From: Crossaster papposus
Taxonomy: Eukaryota > Echinodermata > Asteroidea > Velatida > Solasteridae
Direction: 5' to 3'
Length of the DNA: 64,000 bases
Assembly: GCA_037893245.1 (NCBI GenBank)
Contig: JBAIAA010000251.1
Span: 2,647,001 to 2,711,000, forward strand
A program made the translations under genes and the position numbers. Each line of letters starts with the position of its first letter. Position 1 is the first letter of the stretch. Of the stretch, positions 21,318 through 32,252 are shown piece after piece. The notes under the pieces are model-generated. The model did not search any database. It was not told the DNA's origin and worked only from the letters and a program-made list of their open reading frames with translations.

Positions 21318-23483
21318 TTAATCAGATTCTGAAGAGAAATGCAACACTCCTCTCAGTTCGTTAGCTGGCACATCAGAGTCAGAAGAGTCTGATGTCGTAC
21401 ATGTATTTTCATCATTACATGTAGATGTTCCACATCCTTGACATGTACCAACTGTGTCTACAAAAATCTTCCATAAAGCAGGAGCATGGTTAAAAAAAAT
21501 GTAGTTTCTCTCCAGCATTTGTAAACTGACTGTGAATGAACTCGCAGTTCTGGACAATACTATTTAATGAATTCTTTGGAATGCCGGATGCTAGGTCTTC
21601 GCCTGAATACAAAGTTACCATTTTATCTTTCTGCTTGATAAGACTTGCTCTGAAATCAAAAAGGTTGTCACTTAATTTCTCTCTCATTTCTGATGATACA
21701 TTTCTGCATTTTGATTTAACAGCAACTGCCGATGACTGTTGATCTACTTTTGAAGATAGGAGTGGAACTTGACCATACAACGGGTCACCACACTTACTGC
21801 CCTCACACAAACAAAGCTTTGCACAAATATTACAACACATATGTGCCTTTGCAACTCGGTCTGGCTTCACACCAAATGGACTAAGCAAGTGCAATCTTCG
21901 GCAGTCCTTGTCATTGCTCATAAACAATTTCATTTCTTTACTGACATTATACTTTGTGCATCCCTTATACTTGATGAGAATAGCAATGCAAAGTTCCCCG
22001 CCCCTTCCTGCCCTCCCACTTTCCTGTACATAGTCATCAAGTCCATCCGAAGGCCCAAAGTGATAGATACGGGTTAGATTTTGACAGTTCACACCCATGC
22101 CAAATGCAATGGTGCAAAAAAGAACTCTAATGTCTCCACTGTCCCTGGAAAAGGATTCCAAAACTTCCTTCTTTACAGATTCCTCGGTAGTGGAGTGGTA
22201 CATTGCATATCGTCGAGGCGCGTTGTCTCCCAAATGTCCTCGGAAGTATTTATACAGTTGTCGGCACTGACGATGTGTTCTGCAAAATGTGACTGTTTTT
22301 GTAGTATTACCTTGAAGTTCTTTCAGCTCAGTCATTAGGTCTTCAAAGATGTCAGGATGTTCCTTGCGTCCTGAGTCAATGAAGGAGTAGTAGATGTTGG
22401 GTCGGTCCGGGGATTCAACAATGAAGATGGGACATGTTAGGGCAAGGCTTTTTATGATGATGTTACGCATTGCCAACGAAGAAGTTGCTGTCAGTGCTAT
22501 CATTGGTACTGATCTATCCACCAATGATCTCAGCTCAGATAATCTTCCATAACACTCACGGAAGGCTTCGACCTTCTCGGACTTTTGTCCCCTAAAGGTT
22601 AAAAAATGATAAGGATTCAACAAAATGCATTATACATGTACATGTGACAGGTTTCTAAAAAAAGATATTTTTTAGGTTTTAAATGTGGGAGTTCTTAAGA
22701 ACTCGGTATGTTAGGGGGGGGGGTCTCTTTTATTCTTACAAGTCTATGAACTGTCCACCCCTCCACCCATGCTAGAGGTGGTGGACAGTTGACAGAGTGT
22801 CTTCTTTTATGGATACATGTCTATCAACTGTCCACCCCCTCCACCCATGCTGCCCCATCATGATGCAGGTTTCTCACTGTATAGCATTGTTGGCTATCAC
22901 TTTAATTACAAAAAAATACAATATGTAGCCCCCATGCCATTACAGTATTAATGTGTTGATGTTAGACAAATACTTACCATTTCACAATGCAATGACTCTC
23001 GTCGACAAACAGTCCACAGATTTCTTTGCAGGACTGAATCCAGGTGCTTCCATTTCCGAAGGCGTTCTCTGGACTCATATATACCACCGTAATGGAACCA
23101 TCCTGTAGTAGGGGCATTAATAAATGTGTGAGGCGCTGTTCATTGATGACAAAATGAAGAAAACAAATGTTCAATGAAAGATGATGTCTCAAAACCGCCA
23201 AACTCACTGGTTTGACTGGAATCCTGCTGCTGCACAATTTTAACATGTTTTTAGATTGGGTAATGGTCGAAAATAAGCTTTATGTGGCCTCTCTGGACTC
23301 CCATATATTTGCACTTAGTTTAGTCGGACCCTCATTTGCAGTCATCAGCCGACATTTGAAGCAAACAAATCAGGTACAAATTTTTTTTAAAGCCGTGTCG
23401 CCGCACTACTTTTTGGGCAAGCCTCATACCAGAAACCGGAGACTTTTTTTTTTGGCCTAAGGCCATTTAAAATAAATTTACAG

Positions 23484-23531
23484 ATTCACATCACATTCAC
23501 ATCACATTCACATCACATTCACATCACATCA
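23484..23531. repeat. Minisatellite, 11-bp unit ATTCACATCAC
   Basis: There are about four perfect head-to-tail units in intron 1 of RecQ gene 1. Confidence 0.9.
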
Positions 23532-23800
23532 GATATGCCGCCTAAGAAGTAAGATGTCTGTAGACTTCCAGGATTGAGTTTGTTAACAAGTATGATTGAC
23601 TAACCATCTGGATGGAAAGTGGAATTTTCAACTTTATTGCAATGGGTTCTTCTCACTGTATTCACGCGTTGAGTTCACAGTGCAAAGAACCCGTCGGAAT
23701 AAAGCTGAAAATTCCACTTTTCATCCAGACGGTAAGTCAACCATAGTACCACCGACTGAATCCAGGAAGTCTACAGATGTCTTATGCTGCATATCTGGTC
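23532..23800. repeat. Fold-back MITE of about 270 bp
   Basis: The ends CAGATATGCCGCCTAAGA and its degenerate complement near 23800 are inverted. The inner arms GAAAGTGGAATTTTCAACTTTA and its complement pair again around a loop near 23665. Nothing is encoded. It lies in intron 1 of RecQ gene 1, just after the minisatellite. A TTTA microsatellite follows at about 23946-23983. Confidence 0.75.
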
Positions 23801-25440
23801 ATTTTATAGCTTTTTGGAGGCTGAAAATGATGGGTTTGTTGGGAGGTTTCAGAATAGAAGTTTAAAACATACAGTGCACTGGGACCAGTACTATAGCCAA
23901 ATAAGTCCAAATGTTTTAAAAGGCGATTTGTAGGGTCCAAGTTTACTCAGACTTTATTTATTTATTTATTTATTTGTCTTCCACGGGGCCCAGAACATAA
24001 AATTATAAATTAGGCCCCTAATAAAACAAAAACCGAACAATTTAAAGGATTAAAAGTGTGTAAAATTATCAAAACAGATAGGAACTAGACTATGATCTAC
24101 CTACCTTTAGGCCTACTTGGTCTTGGTCGTTTACGTCACCCATGTAAATGGCCGGAATTCCTAAGGAATTCAGAGCTTTGCTCTGATCCTGCATTAGTGA
24201 TACTAGTGGTGAATAAAAACGACGCTCACAGCTGAATGACTCCCCCCGCTATTTCCCCCCAGGTCTTCGTCGGCACTACTCGTTGTGTGCTGCTGCTGAA
24301 TGTAGTTTTGGCAAAGAGGAACGGCTTGAAACACGATGCTCTTACCAAAACCCGTCGGAAGGTTTATGAATACATCTCTTCCTTCCAATACACTTCTAAT
24401 TGCGTGGATTTGTTGGGGTTTCAATGTTCCAGAAATGTTAAGTTTCGTTGTAGCGATGTCCAGGCTTGCCTGGAATAAATAGTCATCGATAGGCCTACCA
24501 GTACCAGCGGTGTCACAGGAAGTCGCCATCTTGCGCTTTGCTCATTAAATCGTGAGCGCGTGTGACGTCACACTGACTAAACAGCTGATCATAATTCTAC
24601 ATTTTCATTGGTCAATACTCACAACATGTAATGCATTATGCATGAGAATTTCTCTACCAAATCGGTAGATAAATGTAAAGAAAAACATAAGCGTTCTTTG
24701 CGAGGTAGTAAACGCCCTCGTGGCTTCGCCACTCGCGTAGTCGCGCTGCAGGCGTTTTCTTTTCTTCGTACCAGCAACCGGGGCACGTCACGCGTCCGGG
24801 TAGCCACGCGGGCCTTGACTAAAGGCTAGGTTTAGGCTAGCCCCATTATGGGCCGTATACTGGACTCACTCCGTATAGGGCTAGGTTTAGGCTAGCTCCG
24901 GCCCCGCACTAGAGTACACTCTGTGCTGTAGTAGGGCCCATATACGGCCATGGCTGAGTGCAATATTTCATGGAAATTATTCGGTTTCAAACTCGGTATT
25001 CAGGTTCATTTAGTAACGGATCGATATTTTGCCAAAATTAGAACTTTACCGTTGTTCCGTCTTGTGTAAATTGTCTCTAAATATGCGTTTAAAAGTTTTA
25101 ACAAAATTCGCGAAAAAAACGCAAAAAACAATATGGCGGAACAAGTCTGCGCAGGCGCGGCATTAGCCTCTGTCATGACCTTTCTAAAAGGTCAACGCGC
25201 GGAAAATTGTCAAAATGGCGGCGCTTACCAACAGCAACACGTGTGTCGTCGATGTCAGAACTTTATGGCTTACGACGGAGCTCTAAAGGCTGTGGTTATT
25301 TCAAAAGGATAAACCGTAGCATAAGGCTAAATGTCATCCCAAACCGTAAAATTACGAAAGAGAAAGAAACAGCGACTGAAAAAATGGTCAGTTTGTGAAA
25401 GCGTGCTGCGCTATATACGTACGTGCGTAGCTAGCGGATG

Positions 25441-25545
25441 TCAGACAAGTCGACCGTTGAGACAACTCGACTCGGGACAAGTCGACCGTTGAGACAACTC
25501 GCCCGTTGAGACAACTCGCCCGTTGAGACAACTCGACCTTTGGGA
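25441..25545. repeat. Minisatellite, roughly 18-bp unit with GTTGAGACAACTCG
   Basis: About five variant units occur head to tail between arms A and B of the inverted cluster. Confidence 0.8.
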
Positions 25546-26486
25546 GAGCTATAGCTGTACTTCGACGTTTACATTGTTTATAAACAGTTAATGTTGGGCC
25601 GACTTTCCTCATGCAATGTTGCCATACTTCTTTGTTGACAAACTGCAAATTCATTGTACCTTTACCATGTTAATGTTATTAATGCTTGCTATTTACCCTC
25701 TGTTAACAATTTAGGTGTAAGCTTAGTCCGAAAAAAAACCCAAAACGGTGGCGTCCAGAAATTGTGCACACAATCGACCGAGTGCTCAGTCCCTAATTGG
25801 TCGTGGCGCAATTGAATAATTCTTGAAAAATCCAAGTTTAATATTTACGAACTTCTTTTAATGTCAGGTTTCAGTCAATAAAAGGGTAAAATATTACTAG
25901 ATTTCACAGGCGTCTGTACATTTAATGTGACAGTATTTAAAACTGGTTTTTAAATTAACATTGCAGGATCAGGAATGTTGAGGTTTAACGTCCATCATAG
26001 TAATTATGTGAACCAAGTGCTTGTGTGTAAAGCCCCAAATTTATATTTGATGTCAAAAAATAATTAAAAATACAAAAATAATATTGCTTGTACATATATC
26101 AAGTTGTATGAATTGGCCCCAGAATTTGTTTACTGTATGGCATTCAAATATGGCTTTCAAATAAAGCTTCAGTTCAGTGCCACTGAAATTTTTGTTTTGT
26201 TTAAATGTTAATTGGGCCTAACCGGTTTTCTGAGGAGCATAAATACACGGCGGGTCTTTTCAAGTGCAGGAAAGAAAATCTAGTTTTATGATTGGCCATT
26301 TTTTATTAAGTATTTCCCCGCAATTCACTAACTATCTGTTGTCTTTCCTCCATGGTATAGCTACTTACGTTAGTCTTACGCGAGAGCTCGGAAGCCATAT
26401 TGACAAATTTCCGCAAAACGCCCTCTTCGGTTGATTTCCGTCATTTCATGACAGAGGCTAATGGTTGATCGAACGGCATGTCTAAC

Positions 26487-27042
26487 CATTAGCCTCTGTC
26501 ATGACCTTTCTAAAAGGTCAACGCGCGGAAAATTGTCAAAATGGCGGCGCTTACCAACAGCAACACGTGTGTCGTCGATTTCAGAACTTTATGGCTTACG
26601 ACGGAGCTTATGTGTTCGAACAAATATTTTTTTTCTTTTTCGATTTCACAAGAAAATGTAAAAAATGCGGATTCGGTTACCACGTCCCCCATAGCCTTGT
26701 GTGCATTTGTCTGCCGTGTTTATCTCAAGAGAAAAATGGTTGAATCTTGTTGTGCACATGCGCAGTTGGAATGTCGAAGTGGCTTATATAGCGCAGCACA
26801 CTTTCACAAACTGACCATTTTTTCAGTCGCTGTTTCTTTCTCTTTCGTAATTTTACGGTTTTGGATGACATTTAGCCTTATGCCTACGGTTTATTCTTTC
26901 GAAATAACCACAGTCTTAAGAGCTCCGTCGTAAGCCATAAAGTTCTGAAATCGACGACACACGTGTTGCTGTTGGTAAGCGCCGCCATTTTGACAATTTT
27001 CTGCGCGTTGACCTTTTAGAAAGGTCATGACAGAGGCTAATG
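26487..27042. mobile_element. Inverted-repeat element with 122-bp arms
   Basis: The ends CATTAGCCTCTGTCATGA and the complement at 27042 bound arms of equal length (26487-26608 and 26921-27042). The same terminus appears singly at 25166, in reverse at about 26446, and at 27917, so this is a mobile or breakpoint sequence of the cluster. An open frame (MAALTNSNTCVVDF) crosses the left arm but matches nothing I know. Confidence 0.65.
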
Positions 27043-27835
27043 CCGCGCCTGCGCAGACTTGTTCCGCCATATTGTTTTTTGCGTTTTTTTCGCGAATTTT
27101 GTTAAAACTTTTAAACGCATATTTAGAGACAATTTACACAAGACGGAACAACGGAAAAGTTCTAATTTTGGCAAAATATCGATCCGTTACTAAATGAACC
27201 TGAATACCGAGTTTGAAACCGAATAATTTCCATGAAATATTGCACTGAGCCATGGCCGTATATGGGCCCTACTACAGCACAGAGTGTACTCTAGTGCGGG
27301 GCCGGAGCTAGCCTAAACCTAGCCCTATACGGAGTGAGTCCAGTATACGGCCCATAATGGGGCTAGCCTAAACCTAGCCTTTAGTCAAGGCCCGCGTGGC
27401 TACCCGGACGCGTGACGTGCCCCGGTTGCTGGTACGAAGAAAAGAAAACGCCTGCAGCGCGACTACGGGAGTGGCGAAGCCACGAGGGCCTTTACTACCT
27501 CGCAAAGAACGCTTATGTTTTTCTTTACATTTGTCTACCGATTTGGTAGAGAAATTCTCATGCATAATGCATTACATGTTGTGAGTATTGACCAATGAAA
27601 ATGTAGAATTATGATCAGCTGTTTAGTCAGTGTGACGTCACACGCGCTCACGATTTAATGAGCAAAGCGCAAGTTTATTTATTACAGCGCATCGATATTT
27701 AGCCAACATTTGAACCTTTCCGTGGTTCCGTCTGGTGTATTTTTTCTCTAAATCTGCGTTATAAAGTTTTAAAATAATTCGCTATAAATATAATAAACGC
27801 AAAACAATATGGCGGAACAAGTCTGCGCAGGCTAG

Positions 27836-27914
27836 GCGTGCACAGCTCGTCGCACCGAACGACTGAGATGAGGGCGCTCTGCCAGTGTCCTCTGTTGTTC
27901 GGTGGGACGAGCTT
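27836..27914. repeat. Small hairpin MITE
   Basis: GCACAGCTCGTCGCACCGAAC pairs with GTTCGGTGGGACGAGCTTTGC around a short loop. It lies between a partial arm A copy and arm B'. Confidence 0.6.
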
Positions 27915-28792
27915 TGCATTAGCCTCTGTCATGAAATGACGAAAATCAACCGAAGAGGGCGTTTTGCGGAAATTTGTCAATATGGCTTCCGAGCTCTCGC
28001 GTAAAACTAACGTAATTAGCTATACCACGGAGAAAAGACAACAGATAGTTAGTGAATTGCGGGGAAATACTTAATACAAAATGGCCAATCATAAAACTAG
28101 ATTTTCTTTCCTGCACTTGAAAAGGCCCGCCGTGTATTTATGCTCCTTAGAAAACCGGTTAGGCCCAACATTAATTTTTAACAATTTTTTTTTTTCAGTG
28201 GCACTGAACTGAAGCTTTATTTGAAAGCCATATATTTGAATGCCATACAGTAAACAAATTCTGGGGCCAATTCATACAACTTGATACAAGCAATATTCTT
28301 TTTGCATTTTTTTGTTTTTTTTACATCAAAAATAAATTTGAGGCTTTACACACAAGCACTCGGTTCACATAATTACTATTTGGACGTTAAACCTCAACAT
28401 TCCTGATCCTGCAATGTTAATTTAAAAACCAACCAGTTTTAAATACTGTCGCATTAAATGTAGACGCCTGTGAAATCTAGTAATATTTTACCCTTTTATT
28501 GACTGAAACCTTACATGGGTCATAAATGACATTTACTATTAAAAGAAGTTCGTAAATATTAAACTTGGATTTACTGTTTATAAACAATGTAAACGTCGAA
28601 GTACAGCTATAGCTACGCACGTACGAATAAGCCAGTTCGATATTCCCGCTGCGCGTGTGCACATGGAGATTTGACGATTTTTTCAGCGATTGCGTGCAAA
28701 AGCATAGCGGGGTACCAGCGAATTTAAAGAGATCGTCGTGTTCTAAAGTTACTAAGTAACATTTTTTTTTTTACGTTTGTGGTGCACGGAAT

Positions 28793-29035
28793 TCCGAAGT
28801 GAAACTATAAGGCACGTTCATCTTCCCTCCCTTTAGTGTGACATCTCAAATTCCAATGGCGAGAACAAAAATATTATGGGCATGCTCCCCCATAAAGCTA
28901 GAGAGAGATAGAGTCATATCTCAAATGGACCGTTTGTTTTTCGAACACGAAATGGGGCCTGGGCCTGGCCATGCCATGTTTTTACCATGGGTGGACTGGC
29001 CATCGCGGGGAGGTTCTTGACAAATCCCCATGGGC
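28793..29035 (+). repeat. Interspersed repeat, copy 1
   Basis: About 240 bp containing TTATGGGCATGCTCCCCCAT and GGGCCTGGGCCTGG recurs in reverse orientation at 63697-63960 with small differences. No promoter boxes or frame of interest are seen. The unit could be a SINE tail or a MITE. The flanking DNA to about 29500 shows nothing else. Confidence 0.8.
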
Positions 29036-29669
29036 CGGTGTCATATGAAAATCAGACTTTTATGAAACACGTACGGACCCTTTTCCTTAGAGAGGTTTAT
29101 TGACACGCATTACGCGAACGTCAACGCGAGCGTGCAATATATTTTAGCGCGTCCGGTATGGACCGGTCGAACAGAAATTACGCGTTGACGTTCGCAGAAA
29201 ACGTGTTGCTAAACCTTCCTATTATTGATTAAACCCCCTCACGTGATAGGCCACGCTCCTAATTATCAGGACTTAAGCATGCGCAGTGATTCCCGATTTT
29301 ATGAAGTCTAAAATTCACACTACACCATTTCACTTAATCTCGAAGTCTGCTTTATATATATGTGACCCACTCCACAATAATGGGTATTATGTCACAAAAC
29401 AGTGAAATTTAGTTATATACATGGTTGGAAAGCCCACAGCGTAAGCTTTCATTTGGTATATAATACTGCTCCATTCCCGCATCGTGTGGACCTATATTGT
29501 TCGGAGGTCCACAGTGCGTATGCAAGACTAACTCACGATGTCGCGTCGATGCACAGCTAGCTGTGGGGACGATTCGCAGTACTGTCGTGTCAAAGGTTAT
29601 TCATTCACTCAGGTTATTCATTCACGCTTGGCACTTTCGCGCGCTCTATTCGGGGCTAGTGCACTGTAT

Positions 29670-30383
29670 AGGCTCTGTCACACCTTTGCGTATATCAAGT
29701 ACTTATGAGTTCCTTATTAAAAAAATTCAATACGCAGCCGTACGCTCAAAATTTCAAAATGTTTCGATTACTTTGACTTATATGCGACGCACACCTAGCG
29801 TATAAGTAACGAATTCAGCGCATCCATGGCGTATGAGGTGCGTATGAGTTGCGTATGTAGTGCGCAACACTATTTTACTGCTGCGAATAGCTGCGTATGC
29901 AGTGGGCATGCCGAGCGTATTCCAGACGCACCCTACTTATCCCGACCGCATGCCTGACGCACTTCCGACGAATGCCGAGCGTATTTCCGTCGCATGTCTG
30001 CCGCTCGCCACGCGTTATAAAAAGGCGGCGGCTTCCCGCTGTTGTCAGTACCAGTGAAGATTCCATAGCATGAACATCAGCGTATTACCGCGTATGAACC
30101 GCTTATCCCACACGAACACATAGCGTTTTTGTACCGCGCTCGACCGATGCGGGACCGATGCGCTGCGTATTTATAACTTATGACCTGCGTAACAGCGTAC
30201 GCTGCGTAGTTTTGTGCTTGCCCAAAACTATCCGGCGTACTGGGCCGTACTGTGCGCATGCCTACGTACATAAAACTTACACAAAACGATTGAGATGCAT
30301 ATGAGGTGCATATTGTGCGTATGAAAAAAATGTCAATGCGCAACTCATAAGGAATTAGGATACGCAAAAGTGTGACAGGGCCT
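29670..30383. mobile_element. Harbinger-like MITE with CTGTCACAC ends
   Basis: The termini AGGCTCTGTCACACCTTTGCG and the complement of AAAAGTGTGACAGGGCCT are inverted, with TAT duplicated at 29667-29669 and 30384-30386. The interior is rich in GCGTATG motifs and non-coding. It is the same end family as 4251-5022. Confidence 0.85.
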
Positions 30384-30693
30384 TATACACGCGTACATGG
30401 TACATACGTGATTACATGTAGTGTGTATACATTGCGTGTACGTTGCGCTTTACAAAATGATTGCCAACTCGGCCGCCGCGGCGTGTAGGGCGGGCGGCGT
30501 CAAAAGTATCTCATCCTCGCCAGCTACGACGTCAGTAGCCAGGGACGCATGGGATTTTTAATGTTGGAAATTGATTCGAGTTAAAAAAATAAGAAACAAA
30601 AACAATTATATAATTTTTATGTGCCGATTGTACGGTACCAAAACAACAATTTATTCACCATTTTAAGTCGTACGCGGCCTCCGACAACCCCCT

Positions 30694-30715
30694 CCCCCCC
30701 CCCCCCCCCCCCCCC
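30694..30715. repeat. Poly-C homopolymer, 22 bases
   Basis: The run of C lies near the right end of the MITE copy. In the sister copy at about 42715-42728 the same place has a shorter, interrupted C tract. Confidence 0.9.
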
Positions 30716-30770
30716 GCCGTACGCTTTGTACGAGCATTAAAATGTTGAAAACTTTGAACGGCCCCTTATT

Positions 30771-32252
30771 GGCTTTTTCGCAATTTTGCGAAAAAGCCTT
30801 TGTTTTTGTTCTGATTTTTTTTTTTCTTCTTCTTCTTTTTTTTTTCTTTTAGTAACCTAAACCCCATAGACTTTGTACACGTTTTTTTGCACAAGTACTT
30901 TTACCAGAAAACAAAGTCGTATTTCCATAAAACTTAACCCAGGTGAAGACCCTATAGTGAACTCGTGTCTCGCAGAAATACGTCATGATGACGTCATCAG
31001 GGGTCACGTGACGTCATCTTAAAGGTGTAATTGACTTAATCTTTGAAATTCAATAACAAATCAACCGCAAAAGACCGAAACTTAATTTTTGTGGCAATAG
31101 ATAGAATAATCCAGGATCTTGATTTTATCTCGCGTGCGTGAAATCACGTGACCCTTCCTTCCGGTCTAAACCGGAAGTGCCTCATAATTTGAAAGTGAAA
31201 AATGATATGAACTTACTTTCAACGATGTTAGTGTCTGGCTACAATGTATTTTTCAAAAAAAAATTGGTGACGTCATAACATGTTATAGCGCCCTCTAGCG
31301 GCAGTTTGAATAATGGTTAAAATGAATAATCTGTTGATGTGTGTGGCGAAGTTTGCTGAAATCACTTTATAACCGGTGTATATAATCAGCTTCGTGCTAA
31401 GAACATATTGAGAAAGATATTTATTGATGACGTCACCAAACCGGAAGTTACAATGAAAAGACCTTAAAACTTTAAAACGTCGCTTAAAAATCAACCGCGA
31501 TAGATATAATCCAGATTTTTGCTTGAAATAGCAAAGTTAAGACAGCTCTCGATAGATAGAATAATTAAAGATCTTCATTTCAACTCATGTGCGTGAAATC
31601 ACGTGACCCTTCCTTCCGGTCCAAACCGGAAGTGCCTTATAATTTAAAACTTAAAAATGATATGAACTTACTGTCAACGATGTTAGTGTCTGGCTAGAAT
31701 AAACTTTTCAAAATAATTACCGGCGACGTCATAACACGTTATAGCGCCCTCTAGCGGCAGGTTGAAAAATGGTTAAAATGAATAATCTGTTGATGTGTGT
31801 GGCGAAGTTTGCTGAAATCACTTTATAACCGGTGTATATAATCAGCTTCGTGCTAACAACATATTGAGAAAGAGATTTATTGATGACGTCACCAAACCGG
31901 AAGTTACAATGAAAAGACATTAAAACCTTAAAACGTCGCTTAAAAATCAACCGCGATAGATATAATCCAGATTTTTGCTTTAAATAGCAAAGTTAAGACA
32001 GCTCTCGAGCTTTCTGTTAATAACGTCACGATAATATGACGTCACTAGACCGGAAATTACAATTACAAAACCTTTAAACATTTCTGAAAATTAACCGCGA
32101 GAGATATAATCCAATTAATAATTTAAAATTTGCAGTTTTGAAAAAATTAAAGTAAAGAAATTTATTAAATGAAATCATAAATGTAATGAACAATACAACA
32201 AAAAAATGCGAAAAAGCCATATGCTCTGTTCCTTGAACAGACATATCTCTAG
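30771..32252 (+). mobile_element. Helitron/Helentron-like non-autonomous element, unit 1
   Basis: It starts with a perfect palindrome GGCTTTTTCGCAA..TTGCGAAAAAGCC (30771-30798). It ends with the inverted motif TGCGAAAAAGCC, a 7-bp hairpin (TCTGTTC CTT GAACAGA, 32225-32241) and CTAG (32249-32252) followed by T. The 3' hairpin plus CTRR rule is the Helitron signature. The body holds two direct repeats of about 450 bp (from about 31081 and 31550) containing AGCGCCCTCTAGCGG. No Rep/helicase gene is present. Confidence 0.75.

Larger units (their letters stand above)
21318..24529 (-). pseudogene. RecQ-like DNA helicase gene 1, three exons, two frameshifts
   Basis: Exon 1 is 24529-24105 (ATG at 24529), exon 2 is 23102-22978 and exon 3 is 22591-21318, with donors GTAGGT and GTAAGT. 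Helicase motifs in order: LPTGFGKS (Walker A, exon 1), SPLVSLMQDQ (exon 1, reached after a one-base frame change near 24212), FVDESHCIVKW (DEAH-type box, exon 2), IALTATSS, SPDRPNI, IAFGMGVNC and QESGRAGRGG (arginine finger, exon 3). A cysteine-rich block follows. A second frame change lies in the T run at about 21488-21496, before an acidic C-terminus ending at 21318. Both changes sit at or near T runs, so they may be sequencing errors. The family unwinds DNA 3' to 5' using ATP. Host or transposon origin is unresolved. Confidence 0.8.
24530..28612. repeat. Cluster of interleaved long inverted repeats
   Basis: Arm A (24530 to about 25411) returns as its reverse complement at about 26786-27673. 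Arm B (about 25549-26462) returns as its reverse complement at about 27918-28612. The order A, B, A', B' is interleaved, not simply nested. A direct partial copy of arm A (25020-25155) recurs at 27690-27830. Arm A begins at the base before the ATG of RecQ gene 1, so A is that gene's upstream region, while A' has no helicase next to it. Several small frames (for example at 24619-24829 and 27374-27584) are mirrored copies and show no recognisable protein. Confidence 0.8.
29500..30770. repeat. MITE copy (GGGGCCGTTCAAAG family), 5' part lost, holding a Harbinger-like insert
   Basis: This repeat shares long blocks with 42102-42777, for example GCGGCGTGTAGGGCGGGCGG and TCGTACGCTTTGTACGA-like ends. 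A Harbinger-like element at 29670-30383 interrupts it. Its right end (GAACGGCCCCTTA) abuts the Helitron-like unit at 30771. Confidence 0.75.

Noticed and set aside
25441..25545. CRISPR-like array
   Set aside because: The units are contiguous variants of one 18-bp word with no unique spacers, so this is a minisatellite.
24619..27584. Mirror-image 62-63 codon frames
   Set aside because: They are copies in the arms of an inverted repeat, lack motifs, and are open on both strands because of base composition.
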